DNA of 64,000 nt, from contig NZ_FOOF01000012.1 of assembly GCF_900113115.1 (NCBI RefSeq), forward strand, positions 124,001 through 188,000, written 5' to 3'. Below the pieces are notes generated by a model, which worked only from the letters and a program-made list of their open reading frames with translations, was not told the origin of the DNA and did not search any database. This document shows, one piece after another, positions 8,084 to 16,400 of the stretch. Source of the stretch: Duganella sp. CF458 (GTDB lineage: Bacteria > Pseudomonadota > Gammaproteobacteria > Burkholderiales > Burkholderiaceae_D). The first letter of the stretch is position 1; each line of letters begins with the position of its first letter. A program made the translations under genes and the position numbers.

Positions 8084-9683
8084 TCGGCTCTTCGTGGTGC
8101 ATCGGCGCATCCAGCGGAATGGTGATGCGGAAGGTGGTGCCTACGCCGGGCATGCTGTCGACGTGGATCTTGCCCCCCAGGATGGTGGTGACGATGTTGT
8201 GCACGATGTTCAGCCCCAGTCCTGAACTGCCTTCGCTCATGCGGGTGGTGAAGAACGGGTCGAAGATGCGATTCAGGTGGCTGGACGCGATGCCGGCGCC
8301 GTCGTCGCTGATGACGATGTTCGCGTAGTCGTCGGTCGGCACCGGCACCGAGATGGACAGCCGGCCGTGGTCGCGATTGCGGAAGGCGTGCATGATCGCG
8401 TTGTTCACCAGGGCTGCCAGCACCTGGCCCAGCGGGCCGGGATAGCTGTCCATTGCCACCAGCGACGCCACGTCCACCGTCACTTCATAAGGCGTCTTGC
8501 GCAGCACCGGCGACAGGGTGTTCATGTTTTCCTGGATGACGGCACCCAGGTCGAAGCGGCGGCGTTGCGAACTGGCGCGGTCCACTGCGACCTGCTTGAA
8601 GCTCGATACCAGGCTGGCCGCGCGTTCGATATTGCGCGTCAGGAGCAGGCCGATGCCGTCCGCTTCGTCGAGGAATTGATGCATGTCCGAGCGGCGCAGG
8701 CCTCCTTCGAAACGTTGGCCCAGGGCCTGGATCTTGTCGTGCATGGTGCTGGCGGCCACCAGGCTGTTGCCGATCGGCGTATTGAGTTCATGGGCAATGC
8801 CGGCCACCATCGAACCCAGGGCCGCCAGCCGCTCGCTGCGCGCCAGTTCATCCTGCGCGTGCCGTGCCGCCTCGGTGCGTTCGGCCACCCGCCGTTCCAG
8901 CGACTCGTTGAGGACGGCCAGTTCCTCGTACAGCACGGCTCGTTCCGACAAGCCGGTCAGGATGTTCTCCCGCATTTCATTGATCTTGTTGGCCAGCAGG
9001 TCCAGCTCCGTATTGCCGCCATGCCGCAACGACAGCGGCTTGCTGCCGAGGTTGTCGATGTTCAGGTGGCCGACATAATCGCTCAGTTGCTGCAGCGGCT
9101 TGCCCAGCCAGTGCCGCACCACCAGCACGAAGATGAACCACAGTGCCAGGGTCTTGATCACGGAGTTCACCAGGATCAGGACGAAGCCGTACTGCACCTG
9201 GTTGACCACGATGCGCCGGTTCGAGTAGACGGTCCATTTGCCGATTTCCTGTGCAGTGCCGTTTTCGAGCGGGTATGAAATCGGGAATTCGCGGCTGAAG
9301 ATCTGGCCGAACAATCCGTCGTCGCGTAAGGGCGGCGCCAGGCGGCCATCGGCCTGGGCTTGCATATGCTTGCCGTTTTCATCGAGCACGGTGCCGACCG
9401 CGCGTACCAGCTTGCCCTGGTCGTCCACCACCTTGATGCCGACCACGATCGGCAGCTCCTTCATGCCGGCCAGGATGCCGCGCATGATGTCGTCGTTGAA
9501 GCGCCACATGGCGTCGGCGATGCCGGGGCCGAAGGTGTGCTGCATCGCTTCGATTTCGCTTTCGACGCGGCTGCGCGTATGTTTGTACTCCGCGGTCAGC
9601 TGGATGACGGTCACCACCACCGTGACGATGAAGTAGCAGCCAAAGATGATGCGCAGCAGGCGCGTGGCGATCGAGCGGGTCAT
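8067..9683 (-). CDS. Membrane sensor histidine kinase
   Basis: About 538 residues. Transmembrane helix 1 (LLRIIFGCYFIVTVVVTVIQ) is followed by a periplasmic sensor of about 150 residues (MWRFNDDIMRGILAGM, typical of betaproteobacterial kinases), helix 2 (LVNSVIKTLALWFIFVLVV), HAMP-like and coiled-coil segments, then the kinase core. The H box is GIAHELNTPIGN; the ATPase has an N box (ALVNNAIMHAF), G1 (DDGAGI) and G2 (SSGLGLNIV). No receiver domain is fused and no response regulator lies nearby. Its ATG overlaps the stop of the binding-protein gene, so the two are coupled; the binding protein may deliver the signal. Confidence 0.9.
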   Translation of the reverse strand: MTRSIATRLLRIIFGCYFIVTVVVTVIQLTAEYKHTRSRVESEIEAMQHTFGPGIADAMWRFNDDIMRGILAGMKELPIVVGIKVVDDQGKLVRAVGTVLDENGKHMQAQADGRLAPPLRDDGLFGQIFSREFPISYPLENGTAQEIGKWTVYSNRRIVVNQVQYGFVLILVNSVIKTLALWFIFVLVVRHWLGKPLQQLSDYVGHLNIDNLGSKPLSLRHGGNTELDLLANKINEMRENILTGLSERAVLYEELAVLNESLERRVAERTEAARHAQDELARSERLAALGSMVAGIAHELNTPIGNSLVAASTMHDKIQALGQRFEGGLRRSDMHQFLDEADGIGLLLTRNIERAASLVSSFKQVAVDRASSQRRRFDLGAVIQENMNTLSPVLRKTPYEVTVDVASLVAMDSYPGPLGQVLAALVNNAIMHAFRNRDHGRLSISVPVPTDDYANIVISDDGAGIASSHLNRIFDPFFTTRMSEGSSGLGLNIVHNIVTTILGGKIHVDSMPGVGTTFRITIPLDAPMHHEEPIIPRA

Positions 9684-10423
9684 TTGAACCACCGGTCTTC
9701 GATCTGCCTGTAGCGGGGCGAATTGAGCAGCTTGTCGTAGCCTTCGTTGAAGCGCGCCAGCATCTCGCGGCTGTCCGGCGCGGTCTTGCTGAAGGCGATG
9801 AACAGGTCGGGTGTTGCGACCGTCCCCACCAGCGTGAAACGGCCGGCGAACTCACCGGGCTTGCTGCGAAAGAGGGCGTTGGCAATGCGTTCTTCGGCCG
9901 CCATGTACTCGATGCGGTCGGCCATCAGCATGCGAAAACCATACTCGTTCTTGTCCACCACACGGCGCCGGATGCGGGTGTTGACGTCGAACTCCTCGCC
10001 GTATTCGTAATCGCGTTGTACGCCGACGGTGTGCCCCTCCAGGTCTTTGGTGCGCAAGCCGCGCTGGCGGGAGCCTGCCCGCGCGTAGATATTCATGCGG
10101 GTGGAAAACAGGGGCATCCGGGGCCACAGGTAAAGGGGCCTGATCAGGCTGTTCGGGACCGCGTCGAAGCATGCCGTCAGTTGGCCGCTGCGGGTTTCAG
10201 CCATGCAGCGGGAATAGGGCAAGGCCCTGAATTCCACCTTGACCCCGGCCAGGGCAAAGGCTTCGCGCACCACGTCGACGGCAAATCCCTGGGCATGCTG
10301 TTGCGGGGCCGATGAATAAGGCGCCCAGTCATCTTCCGCCCCGACCACCACCGTGGGGCCGGCGCATGCGTGCGATGCGGCAAGCAGTACCGCAAGAATG
10401 GGAGCGAGAAGCACACGGTACAT
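9680..10423 (-). CDS. Periplasmic solute-binding protein, SBP_bac_3 type
   Basis: About 247 residues with a signal peptide (MYRVLLAPILAVLLAASHACA), then a family 3 binding fold: EDDWAPYSS at the start of the mature protein, GFAVDVVREAFALAG, and a C-terminal segment LNSPRYRQIEDRWF typical of the family. No permease or ATPase gene is near; instead the stop codon overlaps the start of a histidine kinase gene (ATGA). This suggests a sensing role rather than transport. An upstream ATG at 10456 is possible, but 10423 gives a proper signal peptide. No clear Shine-Dalgarno is seen at either start. Confidence 0.85.
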   Translation of the reverse strand: MYRVLLAPILAVLLAASHACAGPTVVVGAEDDWAPYSSAPQQHAQGFAVDVVREAFALAGVKVEFRALPYSRCMAETRSGQLTACFDAVPNSLIRPLYLWPRMPLFSTRMNIYARAGSRQRGLRTKDLEGHTVGVQRDYEYGEEFDVNTRIRRRVVDKNEYGFRMLMADRIEYMAAEERIANALFRSKPGEFAGRFTLVGTVATPDLFIAFSKTAPDSREMLARFNEGYDKLLNSPRYRQIEDRWFK

Positions 10424-10650
10424 GTTGAGTGACACCGTAGGGAAAGCGGGCTGCATTCAGGCAAGTATAAACTTTGCGTTCGCTAGCGTTTAACTATTTG
10501 GCGCGCCTGTTGTAGCCGAACCATAGAACCCGGGCGCCGCCCGGGAAGATTTCTAAAATTTCAGGTTCATTGCAAAAATGTAATACAGATCAAGGAAAAA
10601 TAATCGTACAATGTGAAATTTTTCAACGATAGAAAAGTTGTAAATTTGCC

Positions 10651-10917
10651 GTGTCGACAGTTGTCTCCTATTTCCAGGCCCGCCTCGGGGCCGAGTTCTC
10701 CATAGCTGGTTCAGCCTTGTCCCTGGTCCTGGCGGAAGTCCAGCCAACGGCCAATCCGGAAGCCTTTTCGCTGACTTTCCAAGGTCCCGCCATGCCGCAG
10801 CTGGAACAGCAAACCGTCATCCTGGAACGTTCCGGTGATGACGCCCTGGCAATTTTCATCGTGCCGGCAGTCCGTCACAGCGCCGGCATGCAGTACCACG
10901 CCGTATTTAACAATTAA
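10651..10917 (+). CDS. Small DUF6916-like protein heading the tail-collar/TPS cluster
   Basis: 88 residues starting at GTG; no signal peptide, no Cys. It resembles the Tat-exported protein encoded at 12986: both show an F-x-L beginning, a conserved LxLxxVQ, an FSxxF middle and a terminal IFxxP(A/G) segment (here LSLVLAEVQ, FSLTFQG, LAIFIVPA). I associate this pattern with the family labelled DUF6916, often found beside tail-collar genes, but cannot confirm it. It lies 18 bases before the first tail-collar gene. Upstream (10560-10650) is distinctly AT-rich and should hold the promoter for the cluster, with no clear ribosome site. Confidence 0.6.
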   Translation: MSTVVSYFQARLGAEFSIAGSALSLVLAEVQPTANPEAFSLTFQGPAMPQLEQQTVILERSGDDALAIFIVPAVRHSAGMQYHAVFNN

Positions 10918-10935
10918 CCCCCACCAGGAGACCAT

Positions 10936-11442
10936 ATGGCAGAGCCATACTTGGCCGAGATCAAGCTCGTCTCGTTCAATTTCCCGCCGAAAGGCTGGGC
11001 TTTATGCAATGGGCAGATGCTGCCGATCAACCAGAACCAGGCCTTGTTCTCCTTGCTGGGGACCACCTACGGCGGTAATGGACAAACCACGTTCGCACTG
11101 CCGGACCTGCGCGGCCGCGTGCCGGCGCATGTCGGTGGCGGCATGACCCAGGGCGAGGCCAGTGGCGCGTTTGCGCACACCTTGTCGCAGGCTGAAATGC
11201 CTGCCCACACGCACCGCCTGAACGCCAGCTCGGCGGTTGCGACGACCAACGACCCGAGTGGCGCACTGCTGGCGCGCAAGGGACGGCTGACCGCGGATGT
11301 CTTCAATGGCTCGCCGAACGTGGGCCTGGTGTCGACACAGGTGTCCAGCACCGGCGGCTCGCAACCGCACGAGAATACCCAACCCTACCTGGCGCTGAAT
11401 TTCATCATCGCGCTGCAGGGCATTTTCCCTAGCCAGAATTGA
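10936..11442 (+). CDS. Phage tail collar domain protein, MdpB-like, copy 1
   Basis: 168 residues. The N-terminal collar domain (PF07484 type) carries the hallmark KGWALCNGQMLPINQNQALF followed by LLGTTYGGNGQTTFALPDLR. A His-rich middle (AEMPAHTHRL) and a C-terminal motif GGSQPHENTQPYLALNFII complete the usual layout of microcystin-dependent-protein-like sequences. No signal peptide. AGGAG lies about 7 bases before the ATG. Related domains form trimeric phage tail-fibre collars; the role of chromosomal copies outside prophages is not established. First of three tandem paralogues, with no other phage genes nearby. Confidence 0.9.
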   Translation: MAEPYLAEIKLVSFNFPPKGWALCNGQMLPINQNQALFSLLGTTYGGNGQTTFALPDLRGRVPAHVGGGMTQGEASGAFAHTLSQAEMPAHTHRLNASSAVATTNDPSGALLARKGRLTADVFNGSPNVGLVSTQVSSTGGSQPHENTQPYLALNFIIALQGIFPSQN

Positions 11443-11454
11443 GCGGAGCCGACC

Positions 11455-11982
11455 ATGTCTAATCCTTATGTTGGCGAAATCCGCATGTTTGGCGGTAATT
11501 TCGCACCGGCCGGCTGGGCCTTCTGCGATGGCCAGCTGCTGCCCATTTCCGAGAACGAGACCCTGTTCACGCTGATCGGCACCACGTATGGCGGCGACGG
11601 CCAGTCCACCTTTGCACTGCCTGATATGCGCAGCCGGGTGCCGCTGCATTCCGGCAGCCTGCAAGGCCGCACTTTCACCATCGGCGAAATGGGCGGGGCC
11701 GAGAGCGTCACCCTGACGTCGCAGCACATCCCGAACCATAACCACACCATCATCGGCAGCACCGAACGCGGGAGCGGAGCCTTCACCAACCTGACCGGCT
11801 ACCCGGCAGCGACGGTAACCGCCGGCACAGCGTTGTACGGCACTTCTGACAACAATGTACAGCCGATGGCGGCAGGGGCCATCACGCCGGCGGGCGGATC
11901 GCAACCGCACGACAACATGGCGCCTTACCTCGGCGTCAATTTCATCATTTCGCTGTTCGGCATATTCCCGCAGCAGTCTTGA
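11455..11982 (+). CDS. Phage tail collar domain protein, MdpB-like, copy 2
   Basis: 175 residues with the same plan as its neighbours: AGWAFCDGQLLPISENETLF, LIGTTYGGDGQSTFALPDMR, a metal-like His cluster (IPNHNHTIIG) and a C-terminal GGSQPHDNMAPYLGVNFII. The 12-base gap from copy 1 and GGAG upstream indicate co-translation. The middle variable region differs most between copies, as expected if the collar scaffold is conserved while the exposed tip varies. No signal peptide is visible. Confidence 0.9.
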   Translation: MSNPYVGEIRMFGGNFAPAGWAFCDGQLLPISENETLFTLIGTTYGGDGQSTFALPDMRSRVPLHSGSLQGRTFTIGEMGGAESVTLTSQHIPNHNHTIIGSTERGSGAFTNLTGYPAATVTAGTALYGTSDNNVQPMAAGAITPAGGSQPHDNMAPYLGVNFIISLFGIFPQQS

Positions 11983-11992
11983 GGAGCTTCCG

Positions 11993-12520
11993 ATGAGTTC
12001 ACCATTTGTTGCGGAAATCCGCATGTTTGCAAGCAACTTCGCGCCGACCGGCTGGGCCACCTGCGATGGCCAACTGTTGCCGATCTCTCAGAATACGGCG
12101 CTGTTTTCCCTGCTGGGCACCACCTATGGCGGCGATGGCAAATCGACTTTTGGCTTGCCCGACCTGAACGGCCGCTCGCCGCTGCATCCGGGGCAAGGTG
12201 CCGGTTTGTCGCTGCGCGACCTGGGTGAACAGGGGGGCAGTGCCACGGTCAGCCTGATCGAATCGGAAATGCCGTCCCACGCTCACAACCTGCAGTCGAC
12301 CACCGTTACCGCCAACCAGGTGGCGCCAAGCGCTTCCAGCGGCTTTGCCAAGTCGGGGGCGATGAACCAGGCCTACAGCAAGACGACCGCCGGCATGTTG
12401 CCGATGCGTCCGGAAGTGCTGGCAGTGGCAGGCAGCGGCCAGCCGCATAACAACCGCCAGCCTTACCTGGGCCTGTTGTTCTGCATCGCGCTGCAGGGCG
12501 TGTTCCCGCCGCGCTCCTGA
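11993..12520 (+). CDS. Phage tail collar domain protein, MdpB-like, copy 3
   Basis: 175 residues. The open frame extends upstream to 11855, but ATG 11993 behind GAGGAG gives the same N-terminus as copies 1 and 2 (MSSPFVAEIRMFASNFAP). Collar motif TGWATCDGQLLPISQNTALF, then LLGTTYGGDGKSTFGLPDLN; the end reads GQPHNNRQPYLGLLFCIAL, a slightly divergent version of the shared terminus with Cys in place of Ile. The stop codon TGA overlaps the acetyltransferase ATG by one base, so these two are translationally coupled. Confidence 0.9.
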   Translation: MSSPFVAEIRMFASNFAPTGWATCDGQLLPISQNTALFSLLGTTYGGDGKSTFGLPDLNGRSPLHPGQGAGLSLRDLGEQGGSATVSLIESEMPSHAHNLQSTTVTANQVAPSASSGFAKSGAMNQAYSKTTAGMLPMRPEVLAVAGSGQPHNNRQPYLGLLFCIALQGVFPPRS

Positions 12521-12993
12521 TGGAGCTTACGCTGCGCAGCGAGGCTGCGGCGGACCAGGCCTTCCTGCGCGCGCTGTTCGGCGCGGTTCGCGTGCGCGAA
12601 CTCGGGTTGGCCGGCATGGATGAAGCGGTGCTGCAGCCTTTGCTCGACATGCAATGCGCGGCGCAGCGGCAGTCGTACCGGCAAGCCTTTCCAGGCGCAC
12701 GCTTCGAGATCATCGAAGCCGACGGAGTCCCCGCCGGGCGGCGCGTTGTGGCGCAGTCAGGCGGCGCCCTGCATCTGGTGGACATCGCACTGATGCCGGC
12801 ATGGTGCGGAAAAGGCATCGGCAGCACGCAACTGCGCGGCTTGCAGCACGAAGCGGCCGGCGCAGGCTTGCCGCTGCGCTTACATGTAGCACTGAATAAC
12901 CGGGCCGAGGCGCTGTATCGCCGCCTCGGCTTCAAAGAAATTGGAGTGTCCGGCATGCACCGGGCCATGGAATGGGAGAACGACAATGAATGA
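12520..12993 (+). CDS. GNAT-family N-acetyltransferase in the tail-collar cluster
   Basis: 157 residues of the Gcn5-related fold. The acetyl-CoA pyrophosphate loop is seen as PAWCGKGIGSTQLRGL (the Q/RxxGxG/A motif), preceded by the beta-4 strand LVDIALMP and followed by LRLHVALNNRAEALYRRLGF, a classical motif B. Its start overlaps the third tail-collar gene and its end overlaps the Tat-signal gene by 8 bases, so it is firmly embedded in the cluster. A role in acetylating a cluster product is possible but unproven; a small-molecule substrate is equally possible. Confidence 0.88.
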   Translation: MELTLRSEAAADQAFLRALFGAVRVRELGLAGMDEAVLQPLLDMQCAAQRQSYRQAFPGARFEIIEADGVPAGRRVVAQSGGALHLVDIALMPAWCGKGIGSTQLRGLQHEAAGAGLPLRLHVALNNRAEALYRRLGFKEIGVSGMHRAMEWENDNE

Positions 12994-13399
12994 TCGAGTA
13001 ACTTCGCGACGCACCCTGCTGAAAGCCGGCGGCGGTTCTTTACTGGCGGGCCTGGGCCTGCGCGCACCGGCAGCCCTTGCCAGTGAAAACGGCAACAGCT
13101 TTGGCTGGAGCCGTGCCGCTGCCGAACTTCTGGTGGGCCAGGTTTTCTGGTTGAACCATCCGGAGCATCGCGCTTTGCAAATCAAGCTGGAACGGGTGCA
13201 AGCCTCCAAGATCGCGCCCGACGGTGCGCAAGTGACGCAATTCACGGTGGTGTTTTCCGCCGCCGCACAGCCGGCCATCCTGGCCGGCAGCTACGAAATC
13301 GAAAATGAAGCGACGGGTCGCCAGCTGGTGTTCCTGCAGCCGGGCGTCCGCCAAGGTGCGCTGGTCACGCTGCGCGCCGACTTCAACCTGCACGTTTAA
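12986..13399 (+). CDS. Tat-exported DUF6916-like protein
   Basis: 137 residues. The N-terminus is a clear twin-arginine signal (TSRRTLLKAGGGSLLAGLGL, cut near ALA-SEN), so the folded protein is exported to the periplasm. The mature part is a small beta-rich domain resembling the cytoplasmic product at 10651 (LQIKLERVQ, FTVVFSAA, LVFLQPG). ATG 12986 is chosen because it starts the Tat signal; the frame is open upstream to 12941 inside the acetyltransferase gene. The TpsA gene follows after 9 bases. The function is unknown. Confidence 0.75.
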   Translation: MNDRVTSRRTLLKAGGGSLLAGLGLRAPAALASENGNSFGWSRAAAELLVGQVFWLNHPEHRALQIKLERVQASKIAPDGAQVTQFTVVFSAAAQPAILAGSYEIENEATGRQLVFLQPGVRQGALVTLRADFNLHV

Positions 13400-13408
13400 G
13401 GAAACACA

Positions 13409-16400
13409 ATGCACAAACACGCCTCCGCCAACCGTTTTTATCGCCTCGTCTGGAGCACGGTGCACCGCTGCTGGGTGGCCGTCGCCGAAGGCACGCGCAG
13501 CCATGGCAAAGGCGGCGCGCGCCGCCGCGCCGCCGCTGTGCTGGCGGGCAGCCTGGCAATGGCGGGGGCGGCTTCGGCCAGTGCGCCGGTCAATGCGCTA
13601 CCGGCCGGCATGCAGCTGGTGGCAGGCCAGGCCGGCGTGAATGTGCAGGGCAGCAGCATGACCGTGAACCAGGCCACGCAGCAGGCCATCATGAACTGGC
13701 AGGGTTTCAATATCGGCGCCGACGCGCAGGTGCGTTTCAACCAGCCGAACGCATCGGCGGTGGCGCTGAACCGGGTGGTGGGCGGCGAGGCCAGCGCTAT
13801 CTTCGGCAAGTTGTCGTCCAACGGCAAGGTATTCCTGGTCAATCCGCAGGGCGTGCTGTTTGGCGCCAGTGCGCAGGTGAACGTGGGCGGGCTGGTGGCC
13901 TCCAGTCTTGGCATCTCGGACCAGTCCTTCCTGTCCGGCAGCTATCGTTTCAGCGGCAGCGGCAGCAATGCCGGCGCGGTACGCAATGAAGGCCGCATCA
14001 ATGCAGCCGGCGGCGTGGTGGCACTGCTGGCGCCAGCCGTATCGAACAGCGGCAGCATCGCGGCGCAAGGCGGCAGCGTGGTACTGGCGGCGGGCAACGC
14101 CGTCGGCATGGACTTCCGCGGCGACGGCCTGATCACGCTGCGCGTGGAACAGGGCGCGTTTGATGCGCTGGCCGAGAACAAGGGCTTGCTGCAGGCAGAT
14201 AACGGCCAAGTGCTGCTGACCGCCAAAGCGGCCGATGCGCTGGCGCGTTCCACCGTCAACAACGCTGGCGTAGTGCAGGCGCGCGGCCTGGTGGCCGATG
14301 GCGGTACCATCCGGCTGGTGGGCGACGGGCTGGTGCAGGCAGGCCAGCTGGATGCTTCGTCCGGCACGGGCCAGGGCGGCAGCGTCAAGATCGCGGGCGG
14401 CTTCGTTGCGCTCGATGGCGCGGTGCGCGCGGACGGTGTGCGCGGCGGCAGCGTGGACGTGGCAGCCGCAGGCGACCTGTCGGCTGCGTCGGCATTGTCG
14501 GCTGCCGGCACGGCAGGCAAGGGCGGCAGCATCAGCCTCACCTCAGGCGCCAGCCTGGCGGAGAATGCCTCGGCCTCCTCCAATGTGAGCGGCACCACCG
14601 ACGGCGGCGCGCTATCGCTGCAGGCCGGCGGCAGCTTGCTTTCTTCCGGCCGGCACGACGCACATGGCGTGGCGGGAATCGGCGGCCGGGTCGACATCAG
14701 CGGCGCCGACGTGCGCCTGATGGGCGCGAACGTCGATGCCACCGGTGCCACCCAGGGTGGCCTGGTGCGCGTGGGCGGTGCTTTCCAGGGCGGCGCACAG
14801 CGCGCCGATGCACCGGACGCGGACCGTTTCACTGCACGCTGGGGCGCCACGGCCAGTATTGCCAATGCCGACGCCACCTTCATCAATGACGGCACCAGGC
14901 TGGACGTCTCCGCGCGCGGCGCGGCGGGACAGGGCGGTACCGCTGTCGTGTGGTCGCAGCAGCAAACGACCATGCTGGGCGCCATCAAGGCGACTGGCGC
15001 AGCCCGTGGCGGTGCGGTCGAAATTTCGTCGCACCAGGACTTGCGCCATGTGGGCCTGGAGCGGCTCGACATCGGCGCCGGCGGCCGCTTGCTGCTGGAC
15101 CCCAAGAATATCGTGATCGGCAGCTTCACCAACCAGTGGACTTACGACGCGGTGATCGGCAAGGGCTATAGCGGCGGCAAGAACCGCAACGTGGCAAGCC
15201 TGAAGGAAGGCGACTGGTTCGGCTACAGCGTGGCGCTGACGTCCGACGGCAGGGGGCTTGCAGTTGGCGCGCCGCTTGACGATGGCGCTGCCGGCATCGC
15301 CGATGCCAACTACGGCGCCGTGCGCCTGTTCACGTTTAGCGACGGCCAGTTCAACGGCGGCACGCTGGTGGGTACCATCGGCCATGGCTACACCGGCGGC
15401 AACAACTACAATATGTCGGCTCAGTTGACCGGCGGCGACGCGTTCGGCAGTTCGGTCGCGCTGAGCCGCAGCGGTGACGTGCTGGCCGTCGGCGCACTGG
15501 GCAGCGACTACGCCGGCAAGGTGTACACCTTCGGCTTCGGCGCCGGCTTCACGGCGCCGGCATTGACCCAGACGATTGCCAGCAGCGCCGGCGGTTCGAA
15601 TGGCTTTGGTGTCGCGGTGGCCCTGAATGGCGACGGCGACAAGCTGGCGGTAGGCGCCTTGTTCGACAGCAGTGTCGAACTGTTCACCAAGTCGAGCGGC
15701 AGCTTTTCCAGCGTGAGCACGCTAACCGGTGCTGCGGACACCCAGTTTGGCAGCGCCGTGGCGCTCAATGACGCCGGCACGCAATTGGCGGTCGGGGCGC
15801 CGGCCGAGAACAACGGCAAGGGCATGGTCCACCTGTACTCCACGCCGTTCACTTCCTTGACTGACCAGGGCTCGATCGGCCAGGGCGGCAGCAAGCTGAG
15901 TATCACCTTGAATGACGGCGAATTGTTCGGTTCTTCGCTGGCGATGAACGATGCCGGGACCCGCCTGGCAATCGGTTCGCCAACCAACGGAGGGCTTGGC
16001 AGCACGGGCACCGGCCCTGGTGCCGTGCGCATCATCGACTACACCGGCACTTTCTCGTCGCCGGCGGTAACGGCGGTGATCGGCCGCGATTACACCCAGG
16101 GTGCAAACGCCAGCCTCGACATCAACGACTTCGGCAACTTCGGCTTTGCGGTGGCCGTGAACGGCGCCGGCGACAGCCTGGTGGTGGCCCAGCCTTTTGC
16201 CGACTCGGCCGATGGCAGCGTGTTGCAGACCGGGTCGGTCAATCTGTTCCGCCTGCTGCCGGCACCCGCGGCCGCTTCCATTGCGTTCGGCCAGGCTTAT
16301 CCGCAGCCGAATGTGAACGCTTCGGTGGACGCCCAGAAGCTGGCCGCCGCCCTGGCAGCCGGCACCAGCATTACGCTGCAAGCCAATAATGACATCACCT

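Noticed and set aside
5732..8110. 792-codon minus-strand frame opposite the YdeP-type gene
   Set aside because: Composition is His/Arg/Gln-rich without domains, exactly antisense to a well-recognised enzyme.
10936..12520. Tail-collar genes as a prophage remnant
   Set aside because: There are no other phage structural, lysis or integration genes, and the three copies are intact and tightly fitted with non-phage genes.
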